Positions 62,140-64,000 of a stretch of DNA of 64,000 nt are shown here, one piece after another; position 1 is the first letter of the stretch; each line of letters starts with the position of its first letter. The notes beneath the pieces were generated by a model that was given only the letters and a program-made list of their open reading frames with translations, did no database searches and was not told the origin of the DNA. The stretch is from NCBI GenBank assembly GCA_046299415.1, contig JBKBII010000001.1, forward strand, positions 62,001 to 126,000, in the 5' to 3' direction. Source of the stretch: JBKBII01 sp046299415 (GTDB lineage: Bacteria; Pseudomonadota; Gammaproteobacteria; Ectothiorhodospirales; Ectothiorhodospiraceae). The position numbers were made by a program, and so were the translations under genes.

Positions 62140-63519
62140 ATGTCGCAGCGTAACGACACCGATGAGCGGGAAATGCGCGAGCCATCAATTGGTTCGGCCA
62201 TCGGTCCACATGCGGGGGAACAAACGCTTTCCGCGGCGCCGCTGTTGCGTCGGGAAAGCCTCGTGAATGACGACTCCGCGATCAGCGAATCTGCCGGTAC
62301 GACGTTGGACGGCGTCGCGGACGTTGGAGCGCAGCTGCGGGCGGCACGTATTCGACTAAGTATGGAGATCGATGAGCTCGCTCGGCAGACGCGTCTGAAG
62401 GCTCAGCTCATTTCGGCCATCGAGCGGGGTGAGACTCAATCGATCCCCGACGCTTATTTGCGTGGTTATGTGCGCACGCTGGCTGCGGCGCTTGATGTCA
62501 ACTCCCGTCCGTTGATTGATGCATTGGGGCAGCCCACCACGGTTCCGCTCGTTGCAAACATTGCCGACCACCATCGGCGCAAACGTCATCAGGCGCGTGG
62601 GGCGAAGAGTCGAAAAGGACTTTGGCTTCTGCTCATCGGTTTGGCGGTTATCGTGGGTGGCGTTACGTTCACTTGGCCTGCGTTGAAGCCGACAACGTTG
62701 CCGTGGATCGAGCAATGGTCGGAGCGTGTGGAAGCGTTTGTGGCCGATGTTCGATTTCCGGATGGTGCGCGTGATTCTGTCGATCCATCAAGGGAGGCGG
62801 ATGAGCTGGCAGCCTCATCTCGCGACGGTTCATCCGCATCGGCTGAAGATGACTCAATTAGTCTCCGTGTTGTGGGGTCCATTCCAGATCAGATCGAGCG
62901 AATGCCGCCTGTGTCCCTTGCTCGCGATGAGTCAACTGACGAGGCCGTTGCGAATCAGCGTTCTGAAACTGCAGGCACCGAGACGCCTCCGACAGCGGTA
63001 TTGTCGTCCGATGAAAGGCAGGCCCAAGCTGATCCGAGTCGACCGGGCGGGGCCGAAACACCCGTCGATCAGCGAAGCAGGGATCGGGCTCCAGAAAAAG
63101 AGTCGCCTGATGAACCGGCCCCACGGACACCGTCTGCGGCCGATGACGGCGCGTCCTCTGACGACGTTGGGGTCGATTCGGCTTTGTCGCAAGCCGATGA
63201 TGATTCTGGGCGTAGGGTTGACTCTGTGGATCCGGCGCGGCCCGAGCTGATTGCTGCTGCGATGGCTGAGGGCCGAGCGGCGCTGCGTTTGGTGGTGACC
63301 GAGCCGTCTTGGGTCGACATTCGATCCGCCGATCGTGAACGTGTCGTGTCGGAGATTCTCGCGCCGGGCGTGGATCAGGTTTTTGTCGCCGAGTATCCAG
63401 TGCGTGTGGTGATCGGCTTCGTTCCAGGAGTGACGATCGAGTGGAACGGAGAGCCGTTCGATCTCTCACCACATAGTCGCGGGGACGCGACTGCGAGGTT
63501 CAGCTTGCAGGCGCCGTGA
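62140..63519 (+). CDS. rodZ: Cell-shape protein RodZ
   Basis: Bitopic membrane protein linking MreB to the wall-synthesis complex. The cytoplasmic helix-turn-helix (about 60-130, VGAQLRAARIRLSMEIDELARQTRLK) binds MreB; one membrane helix is at about 160-180. A Ser/Asp/Glu/Pro-rich periplasmic linker (185-360) leads to the C-terminal DUF4115 domain (about 375-455). Unusually, 60 residues precede the HTH, and total length is 459 versus about 330-350 usually. No good ribosome site is seen before the ATG at 62140; the leader carries a strong hairpin. Confidence 0.92.
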   Translation: MSQRNDTDEREMREPSIGSAIGPHAGEQTLSAAPLLRRESLVNDDSAISESAGTTLDGVADVGAQLRAARIRLSMEIDELARQTRLKAQLISAIERGETQSIPDAYLRGYVRTLAAALDVNSRPLIDALGQPTTVPLVANIADHHRRKRHQARGAKSRKGLWLLLIGLAVIVGGVTFTWPALKPTTLPWIEQWSERVEAFVADVRFPDGARDSVDPSREADELAASSRDGSSASAEDDSISLRVVGSIPDQIERMPPVSLARDESTDEAVANQRSETAGTETPPTAVLSSDERQAQADPSRPGGAETPVDQRSRDRAPEKESPDEPAPRTPSAADDGASSDDVGVDSALSQADDDSGRRVDSVDPARPELIAAAMAEGRAALRLVVTEPSWVDIRSADRERVVSEILAPGVDQVFVAEYPVRVVIGFVPGVTIEWNGEPFDLSPHSRGDATARFSLQAP

Positions 63520-63747
63520 TATCGAGTTGGGCTTCGGTGAACGCTGGCGATGGCCGCGAGTGGAATGCAGCGTCGGGCTCCTTGAGCGCGGCGACCGGAT
63601 AGCACTCTCTGAACGTAGCGACTCGTCGCGCCCCAAGTCGCTGAACGCGGGAGCGATCACCGCGCATCACGGTGATGGGTCTGCGAGGCAATTCATTGAG
63701 CGTTTTGTTGCGAACGCGAGTCACCCATCAGGACAGGACAAACTTTG

Positions 63748-64000
63748 ATGAAGGATCTGCAGTCGATCCGCGGCATGCATGACGTGTTGCCTGAGCAGGC
63801 GCCCGTGTGGACGTTTCTGGAGGCGCGATTTGCTGCGCTGGCCGATTCGTATGGCTACAGCGAGATTCGGACGCCGGTGCTCGAGTCAACGTCGTTATTC
63901 AAGCGCTCGATTGGCGACGTCACCGATATCATCGAGAAGGAAATGTATAGCTTCGTCGACCGCAACGGCGAAGAGTTGAGTCTGAGGCCCGAGGGGACGG
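63748..64000 (+). CDS. hisS: Histidyl-tRNA synthetase, partial
   Basis: Charges tRNA-His. Only the first 84 codons are in the window: MKDLQSIRGMHDVLPEQAP, then class II motif regions GYSEIRTPVLE and the end at ELSLRPEGT. The ATG at 63748 fits the family start. ispG, usually between rodZ and hisS, is absent from the 228-bp gap. Confidence 0.97.
   Translation, partial: MKDLQSIRGMHDVLPEQAPVWTFLEARFAALADSYGYSEIRTPVLESTSLFKRSIGDVTDIIEKEMYSFVDRNGEELSLRPEGT

Overview
The window is chromosomal DNA from a moderately GC-rich gammaproteobacterium with a type IV pilus apparatus and a flagellar motor. The evidence is gene order. Two classic gammaproteobacterial blocks are present: fimV-truA-trpF-trpB-trpA-accD-folC-dedD-cvpA-purF, and tRNA-Leu-queA-tgt-yajC-secD-secF / suhB / trmJ-cysE-iscR-iscS-iscU-iscA-hscB-hscA-fdx-iscX-ndk-rlmN-pilF-rodZ-hisS. 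Both orders are familiar from Pseudomonas-like and Oceanospirillales/Chromatiales-like genomes. The sequence does not let me name a genus. I see no phage, insertion sequence, integrase, CRISPR array or rRNA.

Layout. 1-2639 (minus): two-subunit pyruvate carboxylase, pycA then pycB, with pycB cut by the window edge. 3542-5758: TonB-dependent receptor. 6201-7292: lipoate-protein ligase. 7745-24748: the fimV-to-purF block, with an unrecognised membrane protein between fimV and truA. 25091-25738: lone L,D-transpeptidase. 26274-28272 (minus): TRAP transporter permeases dctM and dctQ without a binding protein, and upstream of them a possible 37-residue membrane peptide (28779-28892). 29209-31161 (minus): lytic transglycosylase mltF, divergent from purU. 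32591-33451 (minus): AurF-like diiron protein. 33737: tRNA-Ser(GGA). 34405-36071 (minus): pomA-pomB flagellar stator. 36296-38223 (plus): a second, translationally coupled MotA/MotB-like pair that looks like ZorA/ZorB of the Zorya defence system but without zorC, zorD or zorE. 38366-38923 (minus): glutaredoxin-like protein. 39408 to the end: the tRNA-Leu-to-hisS block.

Themes. The genes serve tRNA modification (truA, queA, tgt, trmJ, rlmN), Fe-S cluster assembly (complete iscRSUA-hscBA-fdx-iscX, with an IscR-type palindrome at the iscR promoter), tryptophan, purine, folate and fatty-acid synthesis, protein export (yajC-secDF) and cell shape and pili (fimV, pilF, rodZ). Two traits recur. Many housekeeping proteins carry serine-, acid- or arginine-rich tails, insertions or N-terminal extensions (accD, folC, mltF, trmJ, hscA, cysE, iscR, truA, purU, rlmN, rodZ). 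Several operons contain long non-coding gaps (trpB-trpA 551 bp, hscB-hscA 755 bp, yajC-secD 771 bp). Two of the intercistronic leaders, hscA-fdx and rodZ, contain perfect inverted repeats that could be RNA control elements.

The strongest candidate for something new is the ZorAB-like stator pair next to the flagellar stator. All function calls rest on reading motifs and context; no database search was run.
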